Below are positions 46,714 through 54,361 of a DNA stretch of 64,000 bases, piece by piece. The notes under the pieces are model-generated. The model was not told the origin of the DNA and made no database searches. It worked only from the letters and a program-made list of their open reading frames with translations. A program made the position numbers and the translations under genes. How positions within the stretch are numbered: the first letter of the stretch is position 1; each line of letters starts with the position of its first letter. The DNA is from Porphyrobacter sp. LM 6 (GTDB taxonomy: Bacteria; Pseudomonadota; Alphaproteobacteria; Sphingomonadales; Sphingomonadaceae). The stretch lies in the NCBI RefSeq assembly GCF_001720465.1, contig NZ_CP017113.1:558001-622000 (forward strand), read 5' to 3'.

Positions 46714-47288
46714 GCCGGTTTGCCCGTCTGGCCGCCGTCCTCGTCCCGCTGATCGGCCTCGCATTGCTGTGGGTGCAGAGCGAGCGCACCTATAATTCCG
46801 GCACCGAATGGGAGGTGCCGATCCAGGGCTACGACCCGCGCGATTACCTGCGCGGGCATTATATCGAGTTCAGCTATGACTGGCCGGGGATCGACGAATT
46901 TCGCGATGTGCCACCGCAAAAGCTGTGCCTTGAAGGCGATGCGCCAAACCTTGCGGGTGTCACCGCAGATGCCGCCAGGCCATGCGCCCATCCGGTGCGC
47001 GCCGATCTGGGCGGGGTCTATGGCTGGGATGCTCTCACGCGCGGGCGCCTCTACATCGGGCAGGACCGCGCGCAGGCCTTGCAGAAGCAGTTGCGGGACG
47101 GCGACCAGCGCGGGATCGTGACGATCCGCCAGCGTGAGGACGGCAGCTTCACTGCCGTAAGCATCCGGTTCCGCCCGCTCACCCCCGCGGAAATCGCCGA
47201 ACGCGATGCGCAAAGCGAGGAGCTCGAACTTCCGTTCCCGCCCCCGCCGATCATGAGCGAACCGGCTAGCGGAAGTCCTCGCCGGTAG
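46710..47288 (+). CDS. GDYXXLXY-family protein with N-terminal membrane anchor
   Basis: A 192-residue protein: one hydrophobic segment at about residues 5-22, then an extracytoplasmic domain. YDPRDYLRGHYIEFSYDW carries the family's RDY-x-x-x-G-x-Y-type signature, and the C-terminus is Pro-rich (ELPFPPPP). GAGGAGG serves as ribosome binding site inside the end of the DUF2157 gene. The two proteins are likely partners in the envelope. The last 23 bases overlap the 3' end of the convergent ATP-grasp gene. Function unknown. Confidence 0.84.
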   Translation: MSRFARLAAVLVPLIGLALLWVQSERTYNSGTEWEVPIQGYDPRDYLRGHYIEFSYDWPGIDEFRDVPPQKLCLEGDAPNLAGVTADAARPCAHPVRADLGGVYGWDALTRGRLYIGQDRAQALQKQLRDGDQRGIVTIRQREDGSFTAVSIRFRPLTPAEIAERDAQSEELELPFPPPPIMSEPASGSPRR

Positions 47289-48114
47289 CCGCGATCCGCA
47301 CCTTCAGCCCGGCCTGATTGATGTTCTGGATTTCGATGCCCGGGTGGGCATTCACCTCGATCACCAGCGGGCCTTCATTCACATAGAGCACGATGTCCGC
47401 CCCGCAATAGCCGAGTCCCACGGCAGGCCCGCATTTGGCCGCCAGTTCCAGCACGCGTTCCCAGCCCGGAATTTCGAACCCGATCAGCGGCACGCCGGTA
47501 TCAGGGTGATGGGTTATCGGGGTGCCTTTCACCACCGCGCGGGTGATCCGGCCCGTGACCATGTCGATCCCCGCCCCGATGGCGCGCAGATCAGGCAGGC
47601 CTTCGGGAACGATCTTCGCCAGCGCCGGATCGGCGATGATGAGCGGTTCGATCAGCGCCGCGTCCTCGGAGGCGGAATCGCCCGAAAAGCCGCCGTCGAC
47701 CACCTTCTGGATGTGGTGCATCACGTCGGTCTCGGTGAGGGGCGTGCCTGAACCCTTGAACCACGTATTGCCCTCGCGCCGGACGGCGAGGAGAATCCCG
47801 TCGCCCTGCGATCCGCGCGCGGGCTTGATCGCCCAGGCATCGGGCATATCGCGGGTCGGTTTGAAGTTATTGAGCTTCTGGTGATCGTCGATCACCGCCA
47901 CGGTGCCGGTGCAGGAAATCCCCGCCGCCTCCAGCGCCACCTTGGCCGCCACCTTGTCGCGCGCGCGTTCGATCGCGTGGCGCGGGTTGTACTTCTGGAT
48001 CAGCGCATTGCGCATGTTGATGCCGAGGATCTCGTCGACCCCCTCAAGGTTCGGCGGGCGCAGCTTGCTGAGCGCGTCGTAGTTCGGTGTTTTCTTGCGA
48101 AACAGACTGAGCAT
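47266..48114 (-). CDS. alpha-L-glutamate ligase-like ATP-grasp protein (RimK-related)
   Basis: A 282-residue ATP-grasp enzyme. WAIKPARGSQGDGILL near 95-110 is the nucleotide-binding loop; DLRAIGAGIDMVTGRITRAVVKG and CGADIVLYVNEGPLVIEVNAHPGIEIQNINQ complete the metal and ATP site. Members are predicted amino-acid or peptide ligases, related to RimK. It is probably cotranscribed with the 7TM protein and the beta-barrel protein upstream, as in the predicted peptide-modification systems of this ligase type. A 268-bp inverted-repeat element separates it from the 7TM gene. The substrate is unknown. Confidence 0.85.
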   Translation of the reverse strand: MLSLFRKKTPNYDALSKLRPPNLEGVDEILGINMRNALIQKYNPRHAIERARDKVAAKVALEAAGISCTGTVAVIDDHQKLNNFKPTRDMPDAWAIKPARGSQGDGILLAVRREGNTWFKGSGTPLTETDVMHHIQKVVDGGFSGDSASEDAALIEPLIIADPALAKIVPEGLPDLRAIGAGIDMVTGRITRAVVKGTPITHHPDTGVPLIGFEIPGWERVLELAAKCGPAVGLGYCGADIVLYVNEGPLVIEVNAHPGIEIQNINQAGLKVRIAATGEDFR

Positions 48115-48117
48115 CTC

Positions 48118-48385
48118 AGAGCACCTTCCGACCATTCCGACGCACCCTGATCGCGTCAGGAGAGCCGCTGGACAGGAGCGGCGCGCAGCAGGGGCTGGTT
48201 GCCCCTGCAAGCGTCGCGACGAAGCCAGCGGCTCTCCTGACGCGACCCCGCAGGGGCGGGCCGATTTTGGCCCACCGCCGCGTCTCTCCTCGTTCACTAT
48301 GCTTAAACATGGCTCTCTCGTCGTTCCTTGCGCTGAACCAAAATCGGCTCCGTCAGGATGGGTCGGAATGGTCGGAAGGTGCTCT
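48118..48385. mobile_element. MITE-like element with terminal inverted repeats
   Basis: Perfect 24-bp terminal inverted repeats (48118-48141 and 48362-48385; outer end GAGCACCTTCCGACC) bound a 268-bp segment. Inside are a 21-bp perfect inverted pair (48151-48171 and 48225-48245), an 11-bp pair (48260-48270 and 48338-48348) and an 8-bp GCAGGGGC/GCCCCTGC pair. There is no transposase. The left end lies 3 bases before the ligase start codon; the right end touches the stop codon of the 7TM gene. No target duplication is obvious. A 64-codon frame inside (48116-48310, minus) is probably not a gene. Confidence 0.72.
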
Positions 48386-49433
48386 AAACGTCCTCTGCCG
48401 ACCGGATGATCCACGCATTGTGAACCAGCGGTCGGCGAATTTTGCCGGGGTGAGGCTCGAACTGGGCATCCTTGTTGGGGACGATGGGCTGTGGCACCCG
48501 CCTTCTTCGCCCGGGTTTCAGATCCTCGGGCGAATTGATGACCCAAATACCGTCAAGCGGAGCAACGTTCGCACGCCGCTCCTCCCAGTCTATCGGTTCC
48601 AGATCGAGTTCGAACTGATCGGGGTTGGCCCGCATCCGCGCCTGTCGTCGTCGCTCGAGCCAGATCGGCGCGAAGCGATGGATTTCCGAGAGGCGCAGCC
48701 CGCGATACCGGCCGAGCACGCCGATCGCGATAGCGGTGGTCGCCGGCATCAACAGCGGCGACCATTCGATCAGCTTCAGCGCGACGTCTGACACCATCAC
48801 GAATTCGATCACGATCGCGAGCAGGAAGGTGTTGAGCGCCATCTTGGCGGCCGGCTTGGCGCCGTCCTTGCCCACCTGCTTCCACCAGCGTTCAACGCAC
48901 CGCGCGCAGACGATCACCGGGAAGGCATCGACCTGAAGGTTGGTGTCGAGGATCATCTGCAGGCCGACCAGCACCAGCACGATCAGCGAGATCAGCACAC
49001 CGAGAAAGCCGACGCGGGTCATGCGCAGCTTGAGCAGCGTCGGGGTCACCGCCATGCCCACCGCGACCGACGAACACAGCACGACCGGCCCCATCACCGG
49101 GCCGATCTGGAGGAAGGCCAGCGCAATCAGCATCGGGGTAAACAGGCCGAACGCCTTGAGGCCGACGAAACTGCGCGCCAGCACCACCAGGAACGCGCCC
49201 AGAGGCAGCACCATCAGCAGGTTGGACGGCTTCAGCCCCCAGATCGCCTGCGAGGTCGCCACGCCCTCCAGCTGGGAGGGCAGCGCAAAGAACATCTCGG
49301 TATTGGCGACGCCAAGACCGACCAGCACCGCCAGCACGAGGCCGACGGTGACACCGACATAGAACGGGCGGCGCACCTGCGGGGTCGCGCGCGCCCATGC
49401 TTGTCCGAGTTTGGAGATCAACTCAGAATGCAT
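48384..49433 (-). CDS. 7TM protein of the inactive-transglutaminase/UUP1-associated type
   Basis: A 349-residue inner-membrane protein with about seven to eight helices. GLKAFGLFTPMLIALAF and VDAFPVIVCARCVERWWKQVGKDGAK are the conserved segments of the 7TM domain usually fused to or encoded beside an inactive transglutaminase domain. Here the transglutaminase part is missing or very short, as only about 80 residues precede the conserved part, including one membrane segment. The C-terminal 100 residues are soluble and basic. The start overlaps the end of the beta-barrel gene by 11 bases, and the stop abuts the MITE-like element. It may supply or receive the product of the ATP-grasp ligase. Confidence 0.8.
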   Translation of the reverse strand: MHSELISKLGQAWARATPQVRRPFYVGVTVGLVLAVLVGLGVANTEMFFALPSQLEGVATSQAIWGLKPSNLLMVLPLGAFLVVLARSFVGLKAFGLFTPMLIALAFLQIGPVMGPVVLCSSVAVGMAVTPTLLKLRMTRVGFLGVLISLIVLVLVGLQMILDTNLQVDAFPVIVCARCVERWWKQVGKDGAKPAAKMALNTFLLAIVIEFVMVSDVALKLIEWSPLLMPATTAIAIGVLGRYRGLRLSEIHRFAPIWLERRRQARMRANPDQFELDLEPIDWEERRANVAPLDGIWVINSPEDLKPGRRRRVPQPIVPNKDAQFEPHPGKIRRPLVHNAWIIRSAEDV

Positions 49434-50337
49434 ACCCGACCGACAGCGTCAGCCGATAACCTTCGCGCTCACGCACGGGTTCGTTGCTGCCGACGAAGAT
49501 GTACTTGGCTTCCGCCTCGACCCGCCATTTGCCCGGCCACCACAGGACTTCCACCTCGGGGGCCACCAGGGTGTCCTTGCGGCGATCATTGTTGATGGTG
49601 AGGCGGTCATCGAACCGGGTGCGGATCGCCTCGATTGCTGGGCGCACCCGCAGATCCGGCTTGATTGGATAGGTATAGGCGGCGCCGACCGATTGGCGTT
49701 CATAGCCGCGGCGCGGATCATCCGAGCTGATCGATTCCGCCCTCAGATCGAAGGCGAGGTAGTGGTAGGCGCCGAACCGGTGGCGATACTGGGCATCGAC
49801 GCGCGGGCCTTCGCCCTTGGTTTCGGGCAGTGCGCCATCGGCATATTCCCGCTCGCGCCAGGTGCCTTGAAGGCGGAAGCGGTGCGCGCGCCTGGGTTCC
49901 CACGTCACGCGGGCCGCCCCCTGCCATTCGTCGGTATCATTGGCCTCGACCGAGACCATGTCATCGAAGTGGCGGGCCTGAAGCTGGAGTTCGAGCTTCT
50001 TGTTGATGTCGAATTCGGCCGCGGCGGTGAAGCGGTCGCGGGCGATGTCATCGCGGCCATTGCCGAGGCGGAACACCTCGATCCGGTCAGCCTCGATCCG
50101 GAACCGCGTCTTCTTGCTGTTGAGCGCCAGTCCGACCTGACCGCGCAAGGATATCGCCTCGCCATCGATCACGAGATCATTGTCGCGGGTGGTGGTCTGG
50201 GCGCTGACGGTCTGCACCTCGATGCGGGCGTCGGGTTCGAGCTTCCAGTCGCTCTCCTGCGCGGCGACGTGCTGGATCGGGACGGCGGCCAGCAGCGCAG
50301 CCAGCAGGCTGCCGATCAGGCGCGAGGTAGTCTTCAT
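49423..50337 (-). CDS. putative outer-membrane beta-barrel protein
   Basis: A 304-residue protein with a signal peptide (about 1-26, ending AA-Q). The mature sequence alternates polar and aromatic residues in repeated strands and ends in YRLTLSVGYAF, an aromatic C-terminal residue typical of outer-membrane barrels. No specific family is recognised; the pattern resembles porin-like or surface-composition proteins. It is the first gene of the transcript with the 7TM and ATP-grasp genes, so it may be the outer-membrane part of the same system. That link is inference. Confidence 0.7.
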   Translation of the reverse strand: MKTTSRLIGSLLAALLAAVPIQHVAAQESDWKLEPDARIEVQTVSAQTTTRDNDLVIDGEAISLRGQVGLALNSKKTRFRIEADRIEVFRLGNGRDDIARDRFTAAAEFDINKKLELQLQARHFDDMVSVEANDTDEWQGAARVTWEPRRAHRFRLQGTWREREYADGALPETKGEGPRVDAQYRHRFGAYHYLAFDLRAESISSDDPRRGYERQSVGAAYTYPIKPDLRVRPAIEAIRTRFDDRLTINNDRRKDTLVAPEVEVLWWPGKWRVEAEAKYIFVGSNEPVREREGYRLTLSVGYAF

Positions 50338-50577
50338 GGCATCAGCCCCCGTTGGTCTACGTAGGCGCTACGGGAGAGACGTTTAGGAATTCCTAACCAC
50401 GACCATAAACCATGAGGGCCCAGATGGGGCGCGGCGTCCCGCGCGTATAAACCCGCGCACGCACAGGCGCAGCGCCCGCGCGCCGATGCAGGTATCCAAG
50501 TGGCTGATATGATTGACCTGAAGGCGAGGCCGCTGCGGTGTCCCGCGCCGGCTCAGGGCCGCGATTGGTTTACGCGG

Positions 50578-52989
50578 CTATAGGGGATTTCCGTCACGGT
50601 CGCGGTAAATTTCGCGGCGACCGACGTGGTTGGCGGGGCCGACCAGACCGTCTTCCTCCATCCGCTCGATCCACTTGGCGGCGGTGTTGTAGCCCACGCC
50701 CATCTGGCGCTGGAGCCAGCTGCCGGACGCCTTCTGGTTCTCGATCACGATCTGGCAGGCCTGACGATACTTGCGCTCTTCCGGATTGTCGGAGGCGGTG
50801 AAATCGTCCTCGAACCCGAAGCCGCCGTCTTCCGGCTCTTCGGTGACGGCATCGACATATTCGGGTGCGCCCTGCCCGCGCCAGAAGGTGGCGACGGCTT
50901 CCACTTCCTCGTCCGAGACGAACGGGCCGTGCACGCGCACCATCGCGCCGGTGTTGGGCTTGTAGAGCATGTCGCCCTTGCCCAGCAGCTGTTCCGCGCC
51001 TTGTTCGCCAAGGATCGTGCGGCTGTCGATCCGGCTGGTGACCTTGAAGCTGATGCGGGTCGGCAGGTTGGCCTTGATGACGCCGGTGATGACATCAACC
51101 GAAGGGCGCTGGGTCGCCATGATCAGGTGGATACCCGCCGCGCGGCTCTTCTGGCTGAGGCGCTGGATCAGCACTTCGATTTCCTTGCCGACGGTGACCA
51201 TCAGGTCAGCGAGTTCGTCGACGATCAGCACGATCTGCGGCAGCGGCGCGTAATCGAGCTGTTCTTCCTCGAACAATTGCTCGCCGGTTTCGGGGTCGAA
51301 CCCGGTCTGCACCCGGCGGCCGAGCGGCTTGCCCTTGGCGATCGCGGCGCTGACTTTCTCGTTGAAGGAGTTGATATTGCGCGAGGAAATCGCGCTCATC
51401 ATGCGGTAGCGGCGCTCCATTTCCTCGACCGCCCACTTCAGCGCGCGCACCGATTTGTGCGGCTCGGTCACCACCGGCGAGAGCAGGTGCGGGATATCGT
51501 CATAGGTCTTGAGTTCGAGCACCTTGGGATCGATCAGGATCAGGCGCAGCTCGGCGGGCGTGAAGCGGTAGAGCAGGCTCAGCAAGATCACGTTGAGGCC
51601 GACGGACTTGCCCGATCCGGTCGTCCCCGCGACCAGCAGGTGCGGCATGGCGGCAAGATCGGCGATGATCGGCTCGCCCGCGATATCCTTGCCGAGGATG
51701 ATCGGTAGATTGCCCTTGGCATCGACAAAGGCGGCTGCGGCGGCGAGTTCCTTCAGCATCACCGTCTGGCGATCCTGATTGGGCAGTTCGATGCCCATCA
51801 CCGTGCGCCCCGGGATCGGCGAGACGCGCGCGGAAATCGCGCTCATATTGCGGGCGATGTCTTCGGCGAGCCCGACCACGCGGCTGGCCTTGATGCCGGG
51901 GGCGGGTTCGAGCTCGTACATCGTCACCACCGGGCCGGTGCGGACTGCGGTGATCTCGCCCTTCACATTGAAATCGTCGAGCACGTTTTCGAGCAGGCGG
52001 GCGTTGCGTTCGAGCGCCATCTTGTCGAGCTTGGGCGCCTTGTCGACCGGCGGTTCGGCGAGCAGATCGAGGCTCGGCAGCTTGAAGGCGGCGAACATAT
52101 CGCCCTGCGCGACCTTGGCGGGTACGGCGGCGCGCTTGGGCGGTGCGGAGGGATCCGAAATCTCGGGCGCGCGGCGCGGGCGATCGTCGATTTCGGTGGT
52201 GACCGCCGCGCCCTTGGCCGCGCGGCGTGCGCGGGGGGCGGGTTCGTCCTCGTCGTCATCGGCAAAGGCGAGCGGGGATGCCGCCGCGCGCTTGCGACCC
52301 GGCAGCGGCAGGCGGCGCAGCAGCCCGGCGAGCGTGCCGCCGCCGAGGAAATCGGGCAGGCTGAGTAGCACCCGCCAGTCGATCGCGAAGATGCGGGTCA
52401 AGAGGCCGACCGCGACCGCAAGGCTGGTGAGCGCAAGGCCGAGGATCACCCAGCCTTCCGCCTCCGCCCCGAACCGCGCCGCAACCGCCTCGACCGCGCC
52501 CGCGCCGAGCAGGCCGGCAAGGCCCCCCGCCTGTGCGGGCAGCGTGCCGCCCGGGCCGGAGAACGACAGGCTCAGCACCGTGGCGATCAGCGTCATCGCG
52601 ATCAGCAGCAGGCCGGTGGGCAGCCACCACGGGGTGGTTTCCGGCTCGTCGCCATTCTCGACATCGCGCCACAGCTTGCGCGCGGAGACATAGAGCAGCG
52701 GCAGCAGCAGCACGCCCGGCAGGCCGAAGATCAAAAGCACCCGGTCTGCCACCCATGCGCCGCTCGCGCCCATCCAGTTGGCGACTTCTGCGGGATCGGC
52801 GGCGGTCGAGGGGCTGGGATCGGTCTGGGTGTAGCTCGCCAATGCGAGGGCAAGGAACACGGCGGCCCCGAACAGCAATCCGGCGCCGGTCATCTGCGCA
52901 AGGCGGCGCATCCCGCGGCGCAGGCCTGCGCGCCATTCGGCATCGGTCTTGCGACCGGGTTTGACGGGGTTGACCGCGCGGCTGGCCAT
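50578..52989 (-). CDS. ftsK: DNA translocase FtsK
   Basis: An 803-residue septal motor that pumps chromosomal DNA toward dif during division. Four membrane helices lie in about 40-200, then an Ala/Pro/Arg-rich linker shorter than in E. coli, then the motor: Walker A GTTGSGKSVGLN near 455-466, Walker B-type segment IVLIVDELADLMVTVG, and HLIMATQRPSVDVITG. The C-terminal gamma winged helix is present (QRQMGVGYNTAAKWIERME). AGGAG precedes the ATG at 52989. The 240 bp after its stop, up to 50337, hold a 14-bp palindrome (TTAGGAATTCCTAA, 50383-50396) and the beta-barrel gene's upstream region. Confidence 0.96.
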   Translation of the reverse strand: MASRAVNPVKPGRKTDAEWRAGLRRGMRRLAQMTGAGLLFGAAVFLALALASYTQTDPSPSTAADPAEVANWMGASGAWVADRVLLIFGLPGVLLLPLLYVSARKLWRDVENGDEPETTPWWLPTGLLLIAMTLIATVLSLSFSGPGGTLPAQAGGLAGLLGAGAVEAVAARFGAEAEGWVILGLALTSLAVAVGLLTRIFAIDWRVLLSLPDFLGGGTLAGLLRRLPLPGRKRAAASPLAFADDDEDEPAPRARRAAKGAAVTTEIDDRPRRAPEISDPSAPPKRAAVPAKVAQGDMFAAFKLPSLDLLAEPPVDKAPKLDKMALERNARLLENVLDDFNVKGEITAVRTGPVVTMYELEPAPGIKASRVVGLAEDIARNMSAISARVSPIPGRTVMGIELPNQDRQTVMLKELAAAAAFVDAKGNLPIILGKDIAGEPIIADLAAMPHLLVAGTTGSGKSVGLNVILLSLLYRFTPAELRLILIDPKVLELKTYDDIPHLLSPVVTEPHKSVRALKWAVEEMERRYRMMSAISSRNINSFNEKVSAAIAKGKPLGRRVQTGFDPETGEQLFEEEQLDYAPLPQIVLIVDELADLMVTVGKEIEVLIQRLSQKSRAAGIHLIMATQRPSVDVITGVIKANLPTRISFKVTSRIDSRTILGEQGAEQLLGKGDMLYKPNTGAMVRVHGPFVSDEEVEAVATFWRGQGAPEYVDAVTEEPEDGGFGFEDDFTASDNPEERKYRQACQIVIENQKASGSWLQRQMGVGYNTAAKWIERMEEDGLVGPANHVGRREIYRDRDGNPL

Positions 52990-53065
52990 TGCTGTGTCTC
53001 CTGAGCGGAACACACCATGAATCTTCGGCGAGTCCGGGTCAAGCGATGTGCGACGGAGCGTTGCT

Positions 53066-53602
53066 TCAACTCAGCCCATCAATCGCCGCCCAGCGCGGCC
53101 ATCCGAGCCCGCGTGCGCGCTTTGCCGTCATGCCGCCAAGCGCGATCACCGGCAGCCGCGATTGCCGCGCCAGCAGCCGGAAACGTGCAGCGCCCAGCAC
53201 CGGCGCGCCAGGGTGGGTGCGGGTCGGGAAGACGGGCGACAGCAGCGCCGCGTCCGCGCCCAGCCGGATGGCAAGGCCCAGCTCGGCCAGATCATGCGCG
53301 GTCGCCAGATGGAGCAGCCCGGCGCGGCGCGGCCACAGGCTGCGCGCGGCGCCGTAGATCCCGTCTGCCCCCCACTCGCGCGCGGTCAGCGCGGAATCGG
53401 CGAGGATCACCACATGCCCGCGCGCCATGGCGATCCGGCGGAGCTTGCGGAACCGCGCCAGCCGCTCGGGTCCCGGCAGGTGGTAATGGCGATAGATGAA
53501 GCCTGATCCGCGCGGCAGGCGGGCGAGCGCGCGCTCCAGCCCCGCATCATTGCGGGCATCCGAGATCAGCCACAGGGCGGGGAGGGACTTTGCGCGCGCC
53601 AC
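53066..53602 (-). CDS. thiamine-phosphate synthase/TenI-like protein (178 aa)
   Basis: A TIM-barrel protein of the ThiE/TenI superfamily. LWLISDARND starts the barrel, ALLSPVFPTRTHPGAPVLG matches the ThiE phosphate-binding motif, and VIALGGMTA the last conserved strand. At 178 residues it is shorter than standard ThiE (about 210) and the usual HLGQ-D region reads GIYGAARSL, so the pyrophosphate site has diverged. It could be a true enzyme or a TenI-type relative. The start used is GTG 53602, leaving 22 bases to the divergent yggS start. Confidence 0.72.
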   Translation of the reverse strand: MARAKSLPALWLISDARNDAGLERALARLPRGSGFIYRHYHLPGPERLARFRKLRRIAMARGHVVILADSALTAREWGADGIYGAARSLWPRRAGLLHLATAHDLAELGLAIRLGADAALLSPVFPTRTHPGAPVLGAARFRLLARQSRLPVIALGGMTAKRARGLGWPRWAAIDGLS

Positions 53603-53624
53603 GCAGCCGCTATAGAGCGCCCCG

Positions 53625-54287
53625 ATGGAAAACGCAGCCACCCGCCTCGAAGCCGTCCGCAGCAACATCGCCCGCGCGTGCAAGCCCGCGCGGCGCAAGC
53701 CCGAGGATGTGACTCTGATCGCGGTCAGCAAGACCCATGATGCCGCCACGATCCAGCCGCTGATCGATGCCGGCCAGCGGGTGTTCGGTGAAAACCGCGT
53801 GCAGGAGGCGCAGGGCAAGTGGCCCGCGCTGCGCGCCGCGCATCCCGATATCGAGCTGCACCTCATCGGCCAGCTGCAATCGAACAAGGCGGAAGAGGCG
53901 GTGGCGCTGTTCGACGTGATCCATTCGCTTGACCGGCCGAGCCTGCTGACGGCGCTCGCCAAGGCGATGGACAAGGCGGGCAAACACGTGCCGTGTTTCG
54001 TGCAGGTCAACATCGGGGACGAGCCGCAAAAGGGCGGTTGCCCGATTGCCGATCTGCCCGCGTTCCTCGAAGCGGTACGCGCCAGCGGCATTCCGCTTGC
54101 GGGGCTGATGTGCATTCCGCCTGCCGACACCGAAGCCGCACCGTTCTTCGCCTTCCTGGCAAAGCTGGCGGCGGATCATGGCGTTGACGGCCTCAGCATG
54201 GGCATGAGCGGCGATTACGAGACTGCGGTGATGCTCGGCGCGAGCTACGTGCGGGTCGGCACGGCGCTGTTCGGCGCGCGAGATTAA
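53625..54287 (+). CDS. yggS: YggS-family PLP-homeostasis protein
   Basis: A 220-residue TIM-barrel protein binding pyridoxal phosphate; it is thought to buffer PLP and affect amino-acid balance. The PLP lysine is Lys36 in IAVSKTHDA. GENRVQEAQGKW, HLIGQLQSNK, SMGMSGDYE and VRVGTALFG are conserved. A bidirectional terminator follows at 54304-54343. Confidence 0.94.
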   Translation: MENAATRLEAVRSNIARACKPARRKPEDVTLIAVSKTHDAATIQPLIDAGQRVFGENRVQEAQGKWPALRAAHPDIELHLIGQLQSNKAEEAVALFDVIHSLDRPSLLTALAKAMDKAGKHVPCFVQVNIGDEPQKGGCPIADLPAFLEAVRASGIPLAGLMCIPPADTEAAPFFAFLAKLAADHGVDGLSMGMSGDYETAVMLGASYVRVGTALFGARD

Positions 54288-54303
54288 CGCGCTCTTTCGG
54301 CCG

Positions 54304-54343
54304 AAAAAAGGGGCGCCCCGTTGCCGGAGCGCCCCTCTTTTTT
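54304..54343. terminator. bidirectional intrinsic terminator between yggS and the TonB receptor gene
   Basis: GGGGCGC (54310-54316) pairs with GCGCCCC (54329-54335); an A-tract lies before and a T-rich tract after, so it can end transcripts from both convergent genes. Confidence 0.92.
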
Positions 54344-54361
54344 CGTCTTGTTCGCGCTCTC

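Noticed and set aside
48116..48310. A 64-codon frame inside the MITE-like element
   Set aside because: It is entirely made of inverted-repeat sequence and ends within the terminal repeat; composition is not protein-like.
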